Shown one piece after another: positions 1 to 8,711 of a stretch of DNA of 64,000 bases. The notes beneath the pieces are model-generated. The model made no database searches and was not told the origin of the DNA. It saw nothing but the letters and a program-made list of their open reading frames with translations. Location: contig NZ_CVRR01000037.1 in NCBI RefSeq assembly GCF_001406815.1, positions 124,001 through 188,000 on the forward strand, given 5' to 3'. This DNA is from Roseburia faecis (lineage in GTDB: Bacteria; Bacillota; Clostridia; Lachnospirales; Lachnospiraceae). Position 1 is the stretch's first letter, and every line of letters begins with the position of its first letter. Position numbers and translations under genes: made by a program.

Positions 1-738
1 GGCCTGCTGGATCTTTAATGTAGCCTCTGCCTGACCTTCTGCCTCTTTGATGGTTGCTTCCTTCTGTGCCTCGGCACGCAGGATTGCAGCCTGTTTTTCA
101 GCCTCTGCATCGAGAATTGCAGACTCCTTATTTCCTTCTGCAACCAGAATTGTAGATTTTTTCTCACCTTCTGCACGCAGAATGGCTTCACGCCGCTCGC
201 GCTCTGCCTTCATCTGTTTCTCCATGGCATCCTGAATTGCCTTTGGCGGAATAATGTTCTTTAACTCCACACGATTTACTTTGATACCCCACGGATCTGT
301 TGCCACATCCAGCGTTGCACGCATCTTTGTGTTAATGGTCTCACGCGATGTCAGTGTCTCATCCAGTTCCAGATCACCAATGATATTACGAAGCGTCGTA
401 GCAGTCAGATTTTCAATTGCCATGATTGGATTTTCCACACCGTATGCATACAGCTTTGGATCCGTGATCTGAAAATATACAACTGTATCAATCTGCATTG
501 TTACGTTATCTTTTGTGATTACCGGCTGTGGTGGGAAATCAACCACCTGTTCCTTCAACAATACCCTTTTTGCAATACGGTCAATAAACGGCACCTTAAA
601 ATGCAGCCCTACCGACCATGTGGTAAGATACCCTCCAAGTCTCTCCACAACTACCGCATGCGCCTGTGGAACAATTTTCACACAGTTCACAATAACGACC
701 AATGCAATGATCACTACAATGAGAATTACAACAGGCAT
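1..738 (-). CDS. SPFH/band-7 (stomatin-like) membrane protein, 3' end outside window
   Basis: The protein begins with one hydrophobic anchor (about residues 2-17), followed by an SPFH/prohibitin fold (VERLGGY, VVDFPPQPVITKDNV, WGIKVNRVELKNI). A long charged helix of AEGEKK/AEAEKQ-type repeats then forms the usual flotillin/QmcA-like coiled coil. Such proteins oligomerise on the cytoplasmic membrane and organise membrane domains or proteases. The start has a GGAGG site 8 bases upstream. The NfeD gene lies 18 bases upstream on the same strand, and NfeD-SPFH pairs are a well known functional unit. The C-terminus lies beyond base 1. Family call is secure; the specific role is not known. Confidence 0.92.
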   Translation of the reverse strand, partial: MPVVILIVVIIALVVIVNCVKIVPQAHAVVVERLGGYLTTWSVGLHFKVPFIDRIAKRVLLKEQVVDFPPQPVITKDNVTMQIDTVVYFQITDPKLYAYGVENPIMAIENLTATTLRNIIGDLELDETLTSRETINTKMRATLDVATDPWGIKVNRVELKNIIPPKAIQDAMEKQMKAERERREAILRAEGEKKSTILVAEGNKESAILDAEAEKQAAILRAEAQKEATIKEAEGQAEATLKIQQA

Positions 739-756
739 AACTTTTTCCTCCTTTAC

Positions 757-1209
757 CTATACCTTTTCTACTATAAGTTTGACACCACTGATTGCCAGAA
801 TTTTTGCTTCTTCTCCCGGTTCAATGATCTCATTATCATTACGGGTACGCACCGTCCACTCCTGTCCATGAACAACTGCCATCCCGGTCTGATCCATATT
901 ACTGACGCGCTCGGAAATCCGTATATTTTCCCCAATCAGGCTATCCGCGTTTGTTCTTTGCATTTTGGCATTTACATATTTACGCGCCCACGGTCTTGTC
1001 GCAGCAAGCAAAAGAATGGATACCACTAAGAATACCAGAAACTGCACCACCGGATTTACCCCTGCCATTGCCATAACCAGTGCCGCAAGTGCACCTGCGG
1101 CAAACCATATGCACGTTAGTCCGATTGTTGCAAGTTCTCCCAGAACAAACACAATCAAAAGTACTATCCAAAGCAATTCATACGGATTCATCGCTCTTAT
1201 AATTATCAT
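757..1209 (-). CDS. NfeD-family membrane protein
   Basis: A 150-residue protein with two to three N-terminal membrane segments (about residues 12-70) followed by a small OB-fold domain. The domain contains ADSLIGENIRI, GMAVVHGQEWTVRT and I.PGEEAKILAISGVKLIVE, the classic NfeD C-terminal pattern. NfeD proteins partner with SPFH proteins, and here the SPFH gene follows directly. The chosen start has GAGGGAGA just upstream; an internal ATG at 1191 (MNPYELL) is an alternative. It is probably the fourth gene of a five-gene operon starting at 4030. Confidence 0.9.
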   Translation of the reverse strand: MIIIRAMNPYELLWIVLLIVFVLGELATIGLTCIWFAAGALAALVMAMAGVNPVVQFLVFLVVSILLLAATRPWARKYVNAKMQRTNADSLIGENIRISERVSNMDQTGMAVVHGQEWTVRTRNDNEIIEPGEEAKILAISGVKLIVEKV

Positions 1210-1236
1210 AGACTCTCCCTCTTTTCTGCCACTTTT

Positions 1237-2463
1237 TTATTTTGGCGAATGCACAGAATACATACCGGCATTTTCCATCCGGATCACAAATGCTTTTGCA
1301 AATCCGGCTGCTTTTGCATAATGCTGAATCTGTGGCTGTTGCACCAGTTTTAAGTCCCATCCATGCATCTGCACGATTTTTGACACGATGGAAAGTCCAA
1401 GTCCGTTTCTCCCATCGCTTACCCGCGCTTTGTCCCCACGCGTAAAAGGATCAAACAAATGCTGCGCCTGTTCCTCTGGAATCAAAATTCCGCTGTCTGC
1501 CACCAATACATAAATCCGCTCCAGCTCCCTATAAGCAAACAGTCCGATTCTTGTTCCCTTTGGATTGTGCTGCATGGCATTTGTCAGAAGGTTTGTCACT
1601 ACACGGGATAACTGAAGTTCATCCGCCCAGACCGGTATCGTTTCCTCCGGAATATCTGCTGTCAGTGTCATTCCGTTTTCTTCCATCTCTGCATACAGCA
1701 TTGCCGCATTTTCTCTGAGAAGTTCACACAAATCAAGCATTTTTCCATTTAATGCAAACCCTTCACTATCCAGTTTTACATATTCAAACAACAAATTGAT
1801 CAGATTTCCGATCCGAACCGATTTATTCTGGATGGCGTTCAGATATTCCTGCTGTTTTTCCGGTTCCTGTACCATATGATCCGCCAATGCTTTTGCGTAA
1901 CCGGATACGGTCGTGACCGGTGTCCGAAGATCATGTGCGATATCGGAAAGCATCAGATTCCGCTTGCGGTCAAACTCTCTCTGCTGCTGTTCGCGCTCCT
2001 CCTGGATCTGATGAAACTCCGCCATCACAATCCGCGCGAACGTTATCGCACCCAAAATATAAGGAAGCAGCATACACACCATTAACAGCAGAAGAACCAC
2101 AAACAGCAGGATGGCTTTCCATCCTTCCATCTCCTGTACGACGACGGAACTCCTTGTCGCCGGAAGTGCATTGCCCAGCCAGTCCTGTAATCGTTCCCCT
2201 GTCCACTGCATCATTCCCTGCAGCGGTGATGGCAAAAGCATCCGGACGGCATTTACTATCAGCAATAACAGAACACATATGATAAAAATAAACAGATCCG
2301 TCTTTCCAACGGATGACTGCCTCTGGTAATCCGGGAAAAAAACTTTCATCACCACAGGCATAACCGCCTGGCTGATCAAAAAACTGATCAGCGACTGTGC
2401 AACTGTCACCAGTACAAGGATATAAATAAACCGTTTGATCAAAAATGCCTGTAAATCACGCAT
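1237..2463 (-). CDS. Sensor histidine kinase
   Basis: A 408-residue kinase with three hydrophobic segments (about 10-35, 56-76, 114-143) and a short extracytoplasmic part. A coiled linker follows, then a HisKA domain with the phosphoacceptor His near residue 177 (SDIAHDLRTPVT), then a HATPase_c domain with N (LTNAMQHN), DSGI, F-box (LFDPFTRGD) and GLGLSI motifs. It starts 2 bases after the response regulator stop and has a GGAGA site. It should phosphorylate that regulator. The layout resembles VanS-type kinases; the stimulus is unknown, but the co-transcribed DUF975, NfeD and SPFH genes suggest a membrane-state signal (inference). Confidence 0.93.
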   Translation of the reverse strand: MRDLQAFLIKRFIYILVLVTVAQSLISFLISQAVMPVVMKVFFPDYQRQSSVGKTDLFIFIICVLLLLIVNAVRMLLPSPLQGMMQWTGERLQDWLGNALPATRSSVVVQEMEGWKAILLFVVLLLLMVCMLLPYILGAITFARIVMAEFHQIQEEREQQQREFDRKRNLMLSDIAHDLRTPVTTVSGYAKALADHMVQEPEKQQEYLNAIQNKSVRIGNLINLLFEYVKLDSEGFALNGKMLDLCELLRENAAMLYAEMEENGMTLTADIPEETIPVWADELQLSRVVTNLLTNAMQHNPKGTRIGLFAYRELERIYVLVADSGILIPEEQAQHLFDPFTRGDKARVSDGRNGLGLSIVSKIVQMHGWDLKLVQQPQIQHYAKAAGFAKAFVIRMENAGMYSVHSPK

Positions 2464-2465
2464 TG

Positions 2466-3149
2466 CTATTTCTCCAGCCGATAGCCCAATCCGCGGATGG
2501 TTCGAATATAAGCTGCCGGGTCTTCATCAAGTTTTGCCCTCAGCTTGCTGATGCAGACCATAATATTATTGTCTGCAACCACATAAGTGTCACCCCATCC
2601 CTGTTCATAGATCTGTTGTTTTGTAAACACTTTTCCCGGATGCTTCATAAATAACTCCATGATCCGGTACTCTACCGAAGTCAGTTCAATCGGTTCTCCA
2701 TTTTTTTTGAGTACGCAGCCTTCCGGATCCAGTTCCAGATCCCGGACGGTCAGTATATTGGATGACAGTTCCGCTGTCCCCAGCGCATAAAACCGACGGA
2801 TATTTGAATTGACACGTGCTACTGCCTCCAAAGGATTGAACGGTTTTGCCAGATAATCATCTGCCCCGAGATTTAACCCCAGAATCTTCTCGGAATCCGC
2901 ATCCTTTGCCGAAAGTATCATAACGGGAATATTGCTTGTTTTACGTAATTCCTGCAACACATGGTATCCGTCCATCTCCGGCATCATAATATCCAGCAGA
3001 CACAGATCCACATGTTCTTTCTTCAGCAGTTCCAGTGCCTGCTTCCCGTTTTCTGCCTCAATAATCTGATAATTTTCATTTTCCAGATACAGCCGGAGAA
3101 GCGTCCGTATCTCCGGCTCATCATCTGCAATTAAAATCGTATAATTCAT
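2466..3149 (-). CDS. OmpR/PhoB-family response regulator
   Basis: A 227-residue regulator. The receiver domain has the acidic pair ADDE at the N-terminus, phosphoacceptor Asp53 (CLLDIMMPE), Ser/Thr in ILSAKD and the conserved K in YLAKPF. The C-terminal winged helix has the TSVEYRIMELFMKHPGKVFTK pattern and ends GLGYRLEK. The start was placed at 3149 because AGGAGA sits 4 bases upstream. Its ATG overlaps the stop of the DUF975 gene (ATGA), so translation is probably coupled. A pair of direct repeats at 4099-4117 upstream of the operon is a likely autoregulatory site. Confidence 0.95.
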   Translation of the reverse strand: MNYTILIADDEPEIRTLLRLYLENENYQIIEAENGKQALELLKKEHVDLCLLDIMMPEMDGYHVLQELRKTSNIPVMILSAKDADSEKILGLNLGADDYLAKPFNPLEAVARVNSNIRRFYALGTAELSSNILTVRDLELDPEGCVLKKNGEPIELTSVEYRIMELFMKHPGKVFTKQQIYEQGWGDTYVVADNNIMVCISKLRAKLDEDPAAYIRTIRGLGYRLEK

Positions 3150-4030
3150 ACATTCTCCTGCCGGAAAGGTGAATTCACCGGATCCTCCTGCTGTGTAAAT
3201 CCGTTTGAACCAGCCGGGTTTGCATAGCACAGTGCCTCATACAGTGCGGCATGTGTTGCATTCACATATGGTGACACATAAAAGATTGCAAGAATTCCAA
3301 GTGTCAGTCCGGATAAAATGTACCATCCGATAAAGGACAGATCCAAAACAAATGCTTTCCATTTCTGTCCCTGCATCATACGCTTGCTTTCCGCAAATGC
3401 CTGCTCTTTGGTCATCTGCGGGTTATCTGCCAGAAGGTACGGAATCATCATATATTCATATGCTTTTACAATACCCGGAATGATAAAAAGCAATGACCAT
3501 AAAACCGTAAACAGATCACGGAAAAACATTGTCTTTGCAACATTCCTGTAATTATTGTCAAATCCATATCCAATGTTCCCAATCTGTGCCGGCTCGTTTA
3601 AGTTGCGGATAAAGAATCTCCTGCACCCAACCTCCAACGGATTTATGATAAATACATCAACCAGAAGTATAAGGACAAAAATCACCAGAAAAACAACTAT
3701 GAGTATGCCGATGGCGATCGCTGCTGCGACCATACCGCCCATCATTCCCCTGTTTCCTGCTTTCAGTCCGTCCTTAAAGCCTTCTTCAAGCCCAGCCTCA
3801 AAATCGCGTAGTGAACCATCATCACTGTCATAACTGCTGTCATAATCATAGGAACTGCCTGCCTGATTATCCGATCCATGTAAGGAACCGGTTGCACTGC
3901 TGATGTTGCCCGAAGCAGCTCCGCTTCCCCCTGCAATCAGTGTCAGCAACAGGCTGATCAGAATACATTTCCAATAATTTCGTTTAAATGTTGCTTTCGC
4001 CCTTCCCTTTAATTGTGCGCGACTCCACAT
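3146..4030 (-). CDS. DUF975-family membrane protein
   Basis: About 294 residues. It begins with WSRAQLKGRAKATFKRNYWKC, the hallmark N-terminus of DUF975 proteins, then has several membrane segments and the family core (INPLEVGCRRFFIRN, FFRDLFTVLWSLLFIIPGIVKAYEYMMIPYLLADNP, KRMMQGQKWKAFVLDLSFIGW). A Ser/Asp-rich insert sits near residues 45-75. ATG 4030 was chosen because GGAGG is 8 bases before it; an upstream ATG at 4045 overlaps that ribosome site. It is the first gene of the operon leading into the two-component system. Biochemical function is unknown. Confidence 0.88.
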   Translation of the reverse strand: MWSRAQLKGRAKATFKRNYWKCILISLLLTLIAGGSGAASGNISSATGSLHGSDNQAGSSYDYDSSYDSDDGSLRDFEAGLEEGFKDGLKAGNRGMMGGMVAAAIAIGILIVVFLVIFVLILLVDVFIINPLEVGCRRFFIRNLNEPAQIGNIGYGFDNNYRNVAKTMFFRDLFTVLWSLLFIIPGIVKAYEYMMIPYLLADNPQMTKEQAFAESKRMMQGQKWKAFVLDLSFIGWYILSGLTLGILAIFYVSPYVNATHAALYEALCYANPAGSNGFTQQEDPVNSPFRQENV

Positions 4031-4053
4031 ATCAAATTCCTCCATTTCCTTTT

Positions 4054-4117
4054 GATGATATCATCATAACACCAAATCCTTATCTTAAAAATCGCTGCAC
4101 CTTAACGTTACCTTAAC
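4054..4117 (-). promoter_or_regulatory. Promoter with phased direct-repeat regulator box
   Basis: Two identical 8-bp repeats (ACCTTAAC on the + strand, at 4099-4106 and 4110-4117) are spaced 11 bp start to start, the spacing used by OmpR/PhoB-type winged-helix dimers. A TATGAT-like -10 lies at 4063-4068, with no good -35, which suits an activated promoter. A perfect 14-bp palindrome (4054-4067) covers the likely start region. The operon encodes a regulator of this class, so autoregulation is the natural inference. Confidence 0.6.
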
Positions 4118-4126
4118 AACGTGTAT

Positions 4127-4798
4127 TTAATTTGCCTGTTTCTTCTTCGGCAAAAGAAGGCTCAGCAGAAGGGAAACAACAAACACTCCTGCGTAACCAG
4201 TCCGACATTCTGGCTGAACGATGTCAGTGGCAGGCATCCAAAGCATCCGGAAATTGCACTGGAAAATCCATCCACAGCAAGTGAGCCCTGAAGTTCCTCC
4301 ATTTTAAGGTCACGTCCAAGTGCTCCGGTACACACAGCAGTTGTCGCGCCAGTTGTCTCTGCTGCTGAAACCAGAAAGACAATCGCAATGGTTAAGAAGG
4401 ATCCAAGATTAAATACCGGCTTATGGCTGGTGAAAAACACAAGTTTTGGAATGCTGAAAAATCCTACCTGGTCAATGGTCTCCTGAATTCCGGAAAAATC
4501 CACCATAGGTGCAATCCCTGCAACCGTAAATATAATAGAAAGAATATATCCGAAAATAAGTCCCACCAGAATATTCAGATTCTTATAAACACCCTTTAAC
4601 ACATATCTTGCCACCAGACACACGATAAGGGTCAGGGCACCTACCAGCAGATGATACCATGCCCCGAACCAGAGCTGCACTGCAGACGATCAGGACGGGT
4701 GCCAGATTTGCTACAAACATGGCAAGCACATGTTGAAGGCCAAACGGAATTGCTTTTCTCATGTATAGACAAAAACAGTTTATCATCTTATTGCCCAT
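4127..4798 (-). pseudogene. Decayed uracil/xanthine (NCS2) permease
   Basis: Three pieces of one nucleobase permease survive in different frames. The first is an N-terminal piece (IPFGLQHVLAMFVANLAPVLIVC, about 4700-4762). The second is a middle piece from about 4680 to 4190, including AETTGATTAVCTGALGRDL and DGFSSAISGCFGCLPLTSFSQNVGLVT. The third is a C-terminal tail (GVFVVSLLLSLLLPKKKQAN) ending at TAA 4127. The joints look like two internal deletions: only about 0.65 kb remains of a family gene of about 1.3-1.4 kb. No intact frame spans the locus. Confidence 0.85.
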
Positions 4799-4820
4799 AG
4801 TGTCAAACAGGATTTCCCGG

Positions 4821-4850
4821 TTGCGGTATAATTATCATCTGTGCTATACT
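4821..4850 (+). promoter_or_regulatory. Promoter of putP
   Basis: TTGCGG at 4821-4826 and TATACT at 4845-4850 are separated by 18 bp, with TG one base before the -10 (extended -10). The start site would lie about 40 bases before the putP ATG. Confidence 0.55.
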
Positions 4851-4896
4851 ATGAACAATTAGCGTGTGAAAGCGTACAAAAGAGGAGGATTTATTT

Positions 4897-6432
4897 ATGA
4901 CATCTGCACAAATATGCATCATGATTGCCATTATCGTATACCTTATTGGTATGATCTATATTGGTTTCCGATGTTCCAAGAAAAACAACAGTACTGACGA
5001 TTTCTATCTGGGTGGCAGAAAACTCGGTCCTTTCGTAACCGCGATGAGTGCCGAAGCTTCCGACATGAGCAGCTGGCTTCTGATGGGACTTCCGGGCGTT
5101 GCTTACCTCACTGGAATTTCAGATGCCGGATGGACAGCAATCGGACTGGCTGCTGGTACATACATTAACTGGCTGATCGTTGCCAAACGTATCCGCCGCT
5201 ATACGCACACCTGCAACAATTCCATTACCATCCCATCGTTCTTCAGCAACCGCTATCGCGATGAAAAAAAGATGCTGCAGGTCATTGCTGCTATTTTTAT
5301 TGTTATCTTTTTTATTCCTTATACGGCCTCTGGATTTGCCGCATGCGGAAAACTTTTTTCCAGCTTATTCGGGGTAAAGTATCTGACCGCCATGATCATC
5401 AGTGCTATCGTAATTGTGGCATACACGACACTTGGCGGATTTCTTGCTGCTTCCACAACGGACTTTATCCAGAGTATCATCATGTCGGTTGCTCTGATTG
5501 TAGTTCTGATCTTTGGTGTAGAAACTGCTGGCGGTATCGGTGCCGTTATCCACAACGCCTCCGAGCTTCCGGGATATCTCTCCATGACACTTTCCTATGA
5601 TGTAAACACCGGAAAGGCCGCTCCTTACAGTGCCCTGACCATTGTTTCCACTGCCGCATGGGGACTTGGATATTTCGGTATGCCGCATATCCTGCTCCGC
5701 TTTATGGCAATCGAGGATGAGAAAAAACTGAAACTGTCCCGCCGCGTTGCAACCATCTGGGTCGTAATCTCCCTGTTCGTTGCCGTCTTTATCGGTGTGA
5801 TCGGTTATACCATGAGCAAAGTCGGCGCACTGGAGATGCTGACCGGATCGAATTCCGAAACCATTATCGTAAAAATTTCCGCCCTGCTCTCCCAGCACGG
5901 TGTGATATTTGCCCTGCTTGCGGGTGTGATTCTCGCCGGCATTTTAGCTTCCACCATGTCCACTTCGGACTCGCAGCTGCTGGCTGCATCTTCTGCGGTT
6001 TCTTCCGACATTCTCGGTGCTTTCCGCAAAGATTCTTCCAACAAAAACGGAAGCATGGCAGCCGCAAGAATTACACTCCTTGTAATTTCTGTCGTTGCCG
6101 CATTCATTGCCAGAAATCCGGACAGTTCCGTATTTGCCATCGTTTCTTTCGCCTGGGCTGGATTCGGTGCCGCATTCGGACCGGTTGTTCTGTTTTCCCT
6201 GTTCTGGAAACGTACCAACAAATGGGGCGCACTTGCCGGTATGGTCTGCGGGGGTTCCATGGTATTTATCTGGAAATACCTGATCCGCCCGCTCGGTGGT
6301 ATCTGGAACATCTATGAACTGCTTCCTGCATTCCTGATTGCCTGCGCTGCGATCGTAATCGTCAGTCTGCTGACACCAAAGCCTTCCAAAGAAATCGAAG
6401 AGGAATTTGACCGGGTCGCACAGATGAAATAA
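4897..6432 (+). CDS. putP: Sodium/proline symporter (SSS family)
   Basis: A 511-residue, about 13-helix sodium:solute symporter. Family signatures visible include DDFYLGGRKLGPFVTAMSAEASDMSSWLLMG near the N-terminus, ITIPSFFSNRYRD, and AGILAStMSTSDSQLLAASSAVSSD, which holds the sodium-site residues of PutP. The length matches PutP. AGAGGAGG lies 9 bases before the ATG. It should import proline with Na+. It is monocistronic, ends at a strong hairpin (6453-6497), and stands opposite the CAP-protein gene. Confidence 0.93.
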   Translation: MTSAQICIMIAIIVYLIGMIYIGFRCSKKNNSTDDFYLGGRKLGPFVTAMSAEASDMSSWLLMGLPGVAYLTGISDAGWTAIGLAAGTYINWLIVAKRIRRYTHTCNNSITIPSFFSNRYRDEKKMLQVIAAIFIVIFFIPYTASGFAACGKLFSSLFGVKYLTAMIISAIVIVAYTTLGGFLAASTTDFIQSIIMSVALIVVLIFGVETAGGIGAVIHNASELPGYLSMTLSYDVNTGKAAPYSALTIVSTAAWGLGYFGMPHILLRFMAIEDEKKLKLSRRVATIWVVISLFVAVFIGVIGYTMSKVGALEMLTGSNSETIIVKISALLSQHGVIFALLAGVILAGILASTMSTSDSQLLAASSAVSSDILGAFRKDSSNKNGSMAAARITLLVISVVAAFIARNPDSSVFAIVSFAWAGFGAAFGPVVLFSLFWKRTNKWGALAGMVCGGSMVFIWKYLIRPLGGIWNIYELLPAFLIACAAIVIVSLLTPKPSKEIEEEFDRVAQMK

Positions 6433-6452
6433 ATCTTTTAACTTTGTATACC

Positions 6453-6497
6453 AAAAATGTCGGTAGATATCTGACAGATATCTACCGACATTTTTAA
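6453..6497. terminator. Bidirectional intrinsic terminator
   Basis: A near-perfect inverted repeat (AAAATGTCGGTAGATATCTG and its complement) is flanked by A-run and T-run. It lies between the convergent putP and CAP-protein genes and can serve both. Confidence 0.9.
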
Positions 6498-6523
6498 TTC
6501 TTATTTTCAATTATGCTTTGATC

Positions 6524-8266
6524 CTAGCGGCGGATCTTTACAGACTTCACACTGCTGTATGGACTGTAATACTTTGTTCCATCTACAGTAACATAGCTGC
6601 GGATCTTGTAATAATAAGTTCCTTTGGTGAGTTTTGCCCTTGTATAAGACTGCATCTCACCATCTTTTGTAGCCGCAATCTTCTTGTATCCATAATCATA
6701 TGCTCCCTTGGAGCGGTAGATTTCATAGCCGGTAACGGAAGTACCTGGCAGCCATGTGATACGGACTTTTGATCCGTGTGCACGCAATCTTGTGATAACC
6801 GGCTTCTCCGGCTTAATAATAAAGCTTGTCTTTGCAGATCCCGTATAATTACCAGTTCCCACTACCATAACAGCAGCTTTTCCCGGTGCACCATTGTCAC
6901 TATAATTCAGATAGTAATCCGAACCTTCTTTTAAAACAATGTTATTTAATGTAACGGTAACTTCCGGTTTTACGGAAGATCCCGTATAACTTTGTGTTGC
7001 AATTTTGCTGATCACTGCATTTGCAAGATTATTGGATGAAACCGTTGTATTTCCGTTTCCATGATTTACAATACGGAAATAAACTGTTCTGCTTCCATAA
7101 TAATTTCCGATTCCGTTAATTGTTACGGATGCTGTGCCGATATTGCGGTTGTTGCTGTAAGTAAGGGTATAATCTCTTCCCTCATACAGATATCCGCCAT
7201 TCAGCCATACCGATACAGACGGACGGATATCATATCCGGTGTATATCTGGTCAACGATTGTACCAACGGAAGCATTTGGAATATAGTACGAATAGGTATT
7301 GCTGCTGTTATTGGTTCCTGTTACCTGAACCGGAATCTGCAGAGGAATTCTTCCATCCGGACGGTTCAGTGTCAGTGTTGTAGACCCTGTCGAATTTGCG
7401 ACCAGTTTTGTTCCGCTGATATAGGCAACCGCAGTATTGGATACATACATATTCAGCCCCTGTACAATCGGGCAGTTTGCATTGCCTGGCCAGTGATTCG
7501 ATACCTTAATGTTTTCATAGCATCCGGATAAATCTTTCGTCTGTCCGACAGACATCTGGATATAGGTTCCAATAGATGACGGAACAACAATCTGGTCAGA
7601 AGTAATATTGCTCTCTGCAACCTGAAGATTAGTTACGGTTGTTGTCTGGTTGTTCGGTGTTGTATAGGATGTTCTGGTTACCGTGTTGGCAAATTCCTCT
7701 ACCCAGTAATGGTAGCCATTGTAATATACATGTCCGATTCCGACAGCTGTAAACTGGCTGTTTAACATATTTCTACGCTGTTCCTGTCCGGAATAATTTG
7801 CATTGTCTTCCCGCATTGCGTTGTGAAGTGCAGATGCTGAAGAATAATTCACACCGATATTCTCTGCATAAACTCCCGCATAGACACCGTTTTCACTGTA
7901 AGCAGTATAATAATTTGTGCCATTTGGTCTGGTGTGTGAATACGAAAGTGCAATCTCTGCTGCACGTTTCATGGCTACCTGCTCCAGTGCATAGTCGTAA
8001 GTAAGCGGCTGCAGATTATTACAATATGTCTTCGTGTAATTGTTTGCATCCCAGTACCATGCATCGGATAAATTTCTGCGCATACTGTTGATCATGCCAT
8101 AGACATTTCTGGCATCCGTCTGTCCGTATGTAACCTGAATACTTACGTTCCGTGTACCGGTTGTTGCAGCCATCACATTGCCCGCATACCCCAGTGGAAG
8201 CAGTGAAACAATCAGGACAAACGCAAGCAGACGCCTGAGTACATTGTGCGTTTTGGTTTTTCTCAT
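6524..8266 (-). CDS. Secreted CAP/SCP-domain protein with Ig-like repeats and a fibronectin-III-like C-terminus
   Basis: A 580-residue protein with a clear signal peptide (RRLLAFVLIVSLLPLGYA...VMAA). Residues about 45-205 form a CAP (SCP/PR-1) domain: HTRPNG, AENI, RRNMLNSQFTAVGIGHVYYNGYHYWVEEF. A BIG-like segment follows, then two similar modules (about 325-395 and 405-485), each with an L.EG.DY.L.YS.N..G.A.V...G.G.Y.GS pattern. A fibronectin-III-like tail ends the protein (ITWLPGTSVTGYEIYRS, YYYKIRSYVTVDGTKYYSPYS). Such proteins are extracellular; substrate and role are unknown. It is monocistronic. Confidence 0.88.
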   Translation of the reverse strand: MRKTKTHNVLRRLLAFVLIVSLLPLGYAGNVMAATTGTRNVSIQVTYGQTDARNVYGMINSMRRNLSDAWYWDANNYTKTYCNNLQPLTYDYALEQVAMKRAAEIALSYSHTRPNGTNYYTAYSENGVYAGVYAENIGVNYSSASALHNAMREDNANYSGQEQRRNMLNSQFTAVGIGHVYYNGYHYWVEEFANTVTRTSYTTPNNQTTTVTNLQVAESNITSDQIVVPSSIGTYIQMSVGQTKDLSGCYENIKVSNHWPGNANCPIVQGLNMYVSNTAVAYISGTKLVANSTGSTTLTLNRPDGRIPLQIPVQVTGTNNSSNTYSYYIPNASVGTIVDQIYTGYDIRPSVSVWLNGGYLYEGRDYTLTYSNNRNIGTASVTINGIGNYYGSRTVYFRIVNHGNGNTTVSSNNLANAVISKIATQSYTGSSVKPEVTVTLNNIVLKEGSDYYLNYSDNGAPGKAAVMVVGTGNYTGSAKTSFIIKPEKPVITRLRAHGSKVRITWLPGTSVTGYEIYRSKGAYDYGYKKIAATKDGEMQSYTRAKLTKGTYYYKIRSYVTVDGTKYYSPYSSVKSVKIRR

Positions 8267-8357
8267 AATCTTGATCCCTTCCTTTATTTTAAAATTTTGT
8301 TATCCCTATTGTACGCTTTTTAGCGGCTTCCCGCAATGATAATTTCATAAAGTTTGC

Positions 8358-8385
8358 TTGACAAGCATAACAGAAAAGCTATACT
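8358..8385 (+). promoter_or_regulatory. Strong sigma-A-type promoter abutting a palindromic element
   Basis: TTGACA (8358-8363), 16 bp, TATACT (8380-8385). The predicted start, about 7 bases downstream, falls inside the 11-bp direct repeat at 8385-8395 that borders the palindromic element. The next gene downstream is the SCP2 protein at 8712, so this was probably its promoter before the insertion. Confidence 0.75.
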
Positions 8386-8685
8386 CTAATTAGCAAACAG
8401 GTGGGTGCGCAACTCGTTTCTGCGGGCTGTCGTTTTGTCGGGGACACCGTTCGCAATTTCTAGTCTGCCTAAGAGGGAATCTTCGAAACGTTTATTACGC
8501 CCACTCCCCATTTGTCTTGATATTTACTTTATTTTCAATATGTCACTCTGTGACTGCGCAAATAGAACCGTGGGCATGCTTATTCGAAGCTTCCCTCTAA
8601 GGCAGACACAAAATCGCTCAGACGGTGTCCCCGACAAAACGACAGCCCGCAGAAACGAGTTGCGCAATCACCAATCTAATTAGCA
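8385..8685. mobile_element. MITE-like palindromic element with 11-bp direct repeats
   Basis: Identical 11-bp sequences (TCTAATTAGCA) at 8385-8395 and 8675-8685 flank about 279 bp that is an imperfect palindrome along its whole length. The outermost 45 bp or so of each arm (from GCGCAACTCGTTTCTGCGGG inward to GGGGACACCGT) are virtually perfect inverted copies. Inner arms are still paired but diverged (TCTGCCTAAGAGGGAATCTTCGAA against its counterpart). There is no transposase frame; the 92-codon open frame inside is just the palindrome read through. The structure fits a non-autonomous element with target duplication. Confidence 0.8.
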
Positions 8686-8711
8686 GATGGAGAAGGGAGA
8701 AATGACTGACT

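Noticed and set aside
5365-5898. Long antisense frames over putP (also 5805-6311 and 5944-6510)
   Set aside because: They lie opposite a clear PutP coding sequence, lack ribosome sites and show no family motifs.
8405-8683. 92-codon open frame across the palindromic element
   Set aside because: It reads both arms of an inverted repeat, has no ribosome site and its two ends encode mirror images; explained by the MITE-like element.
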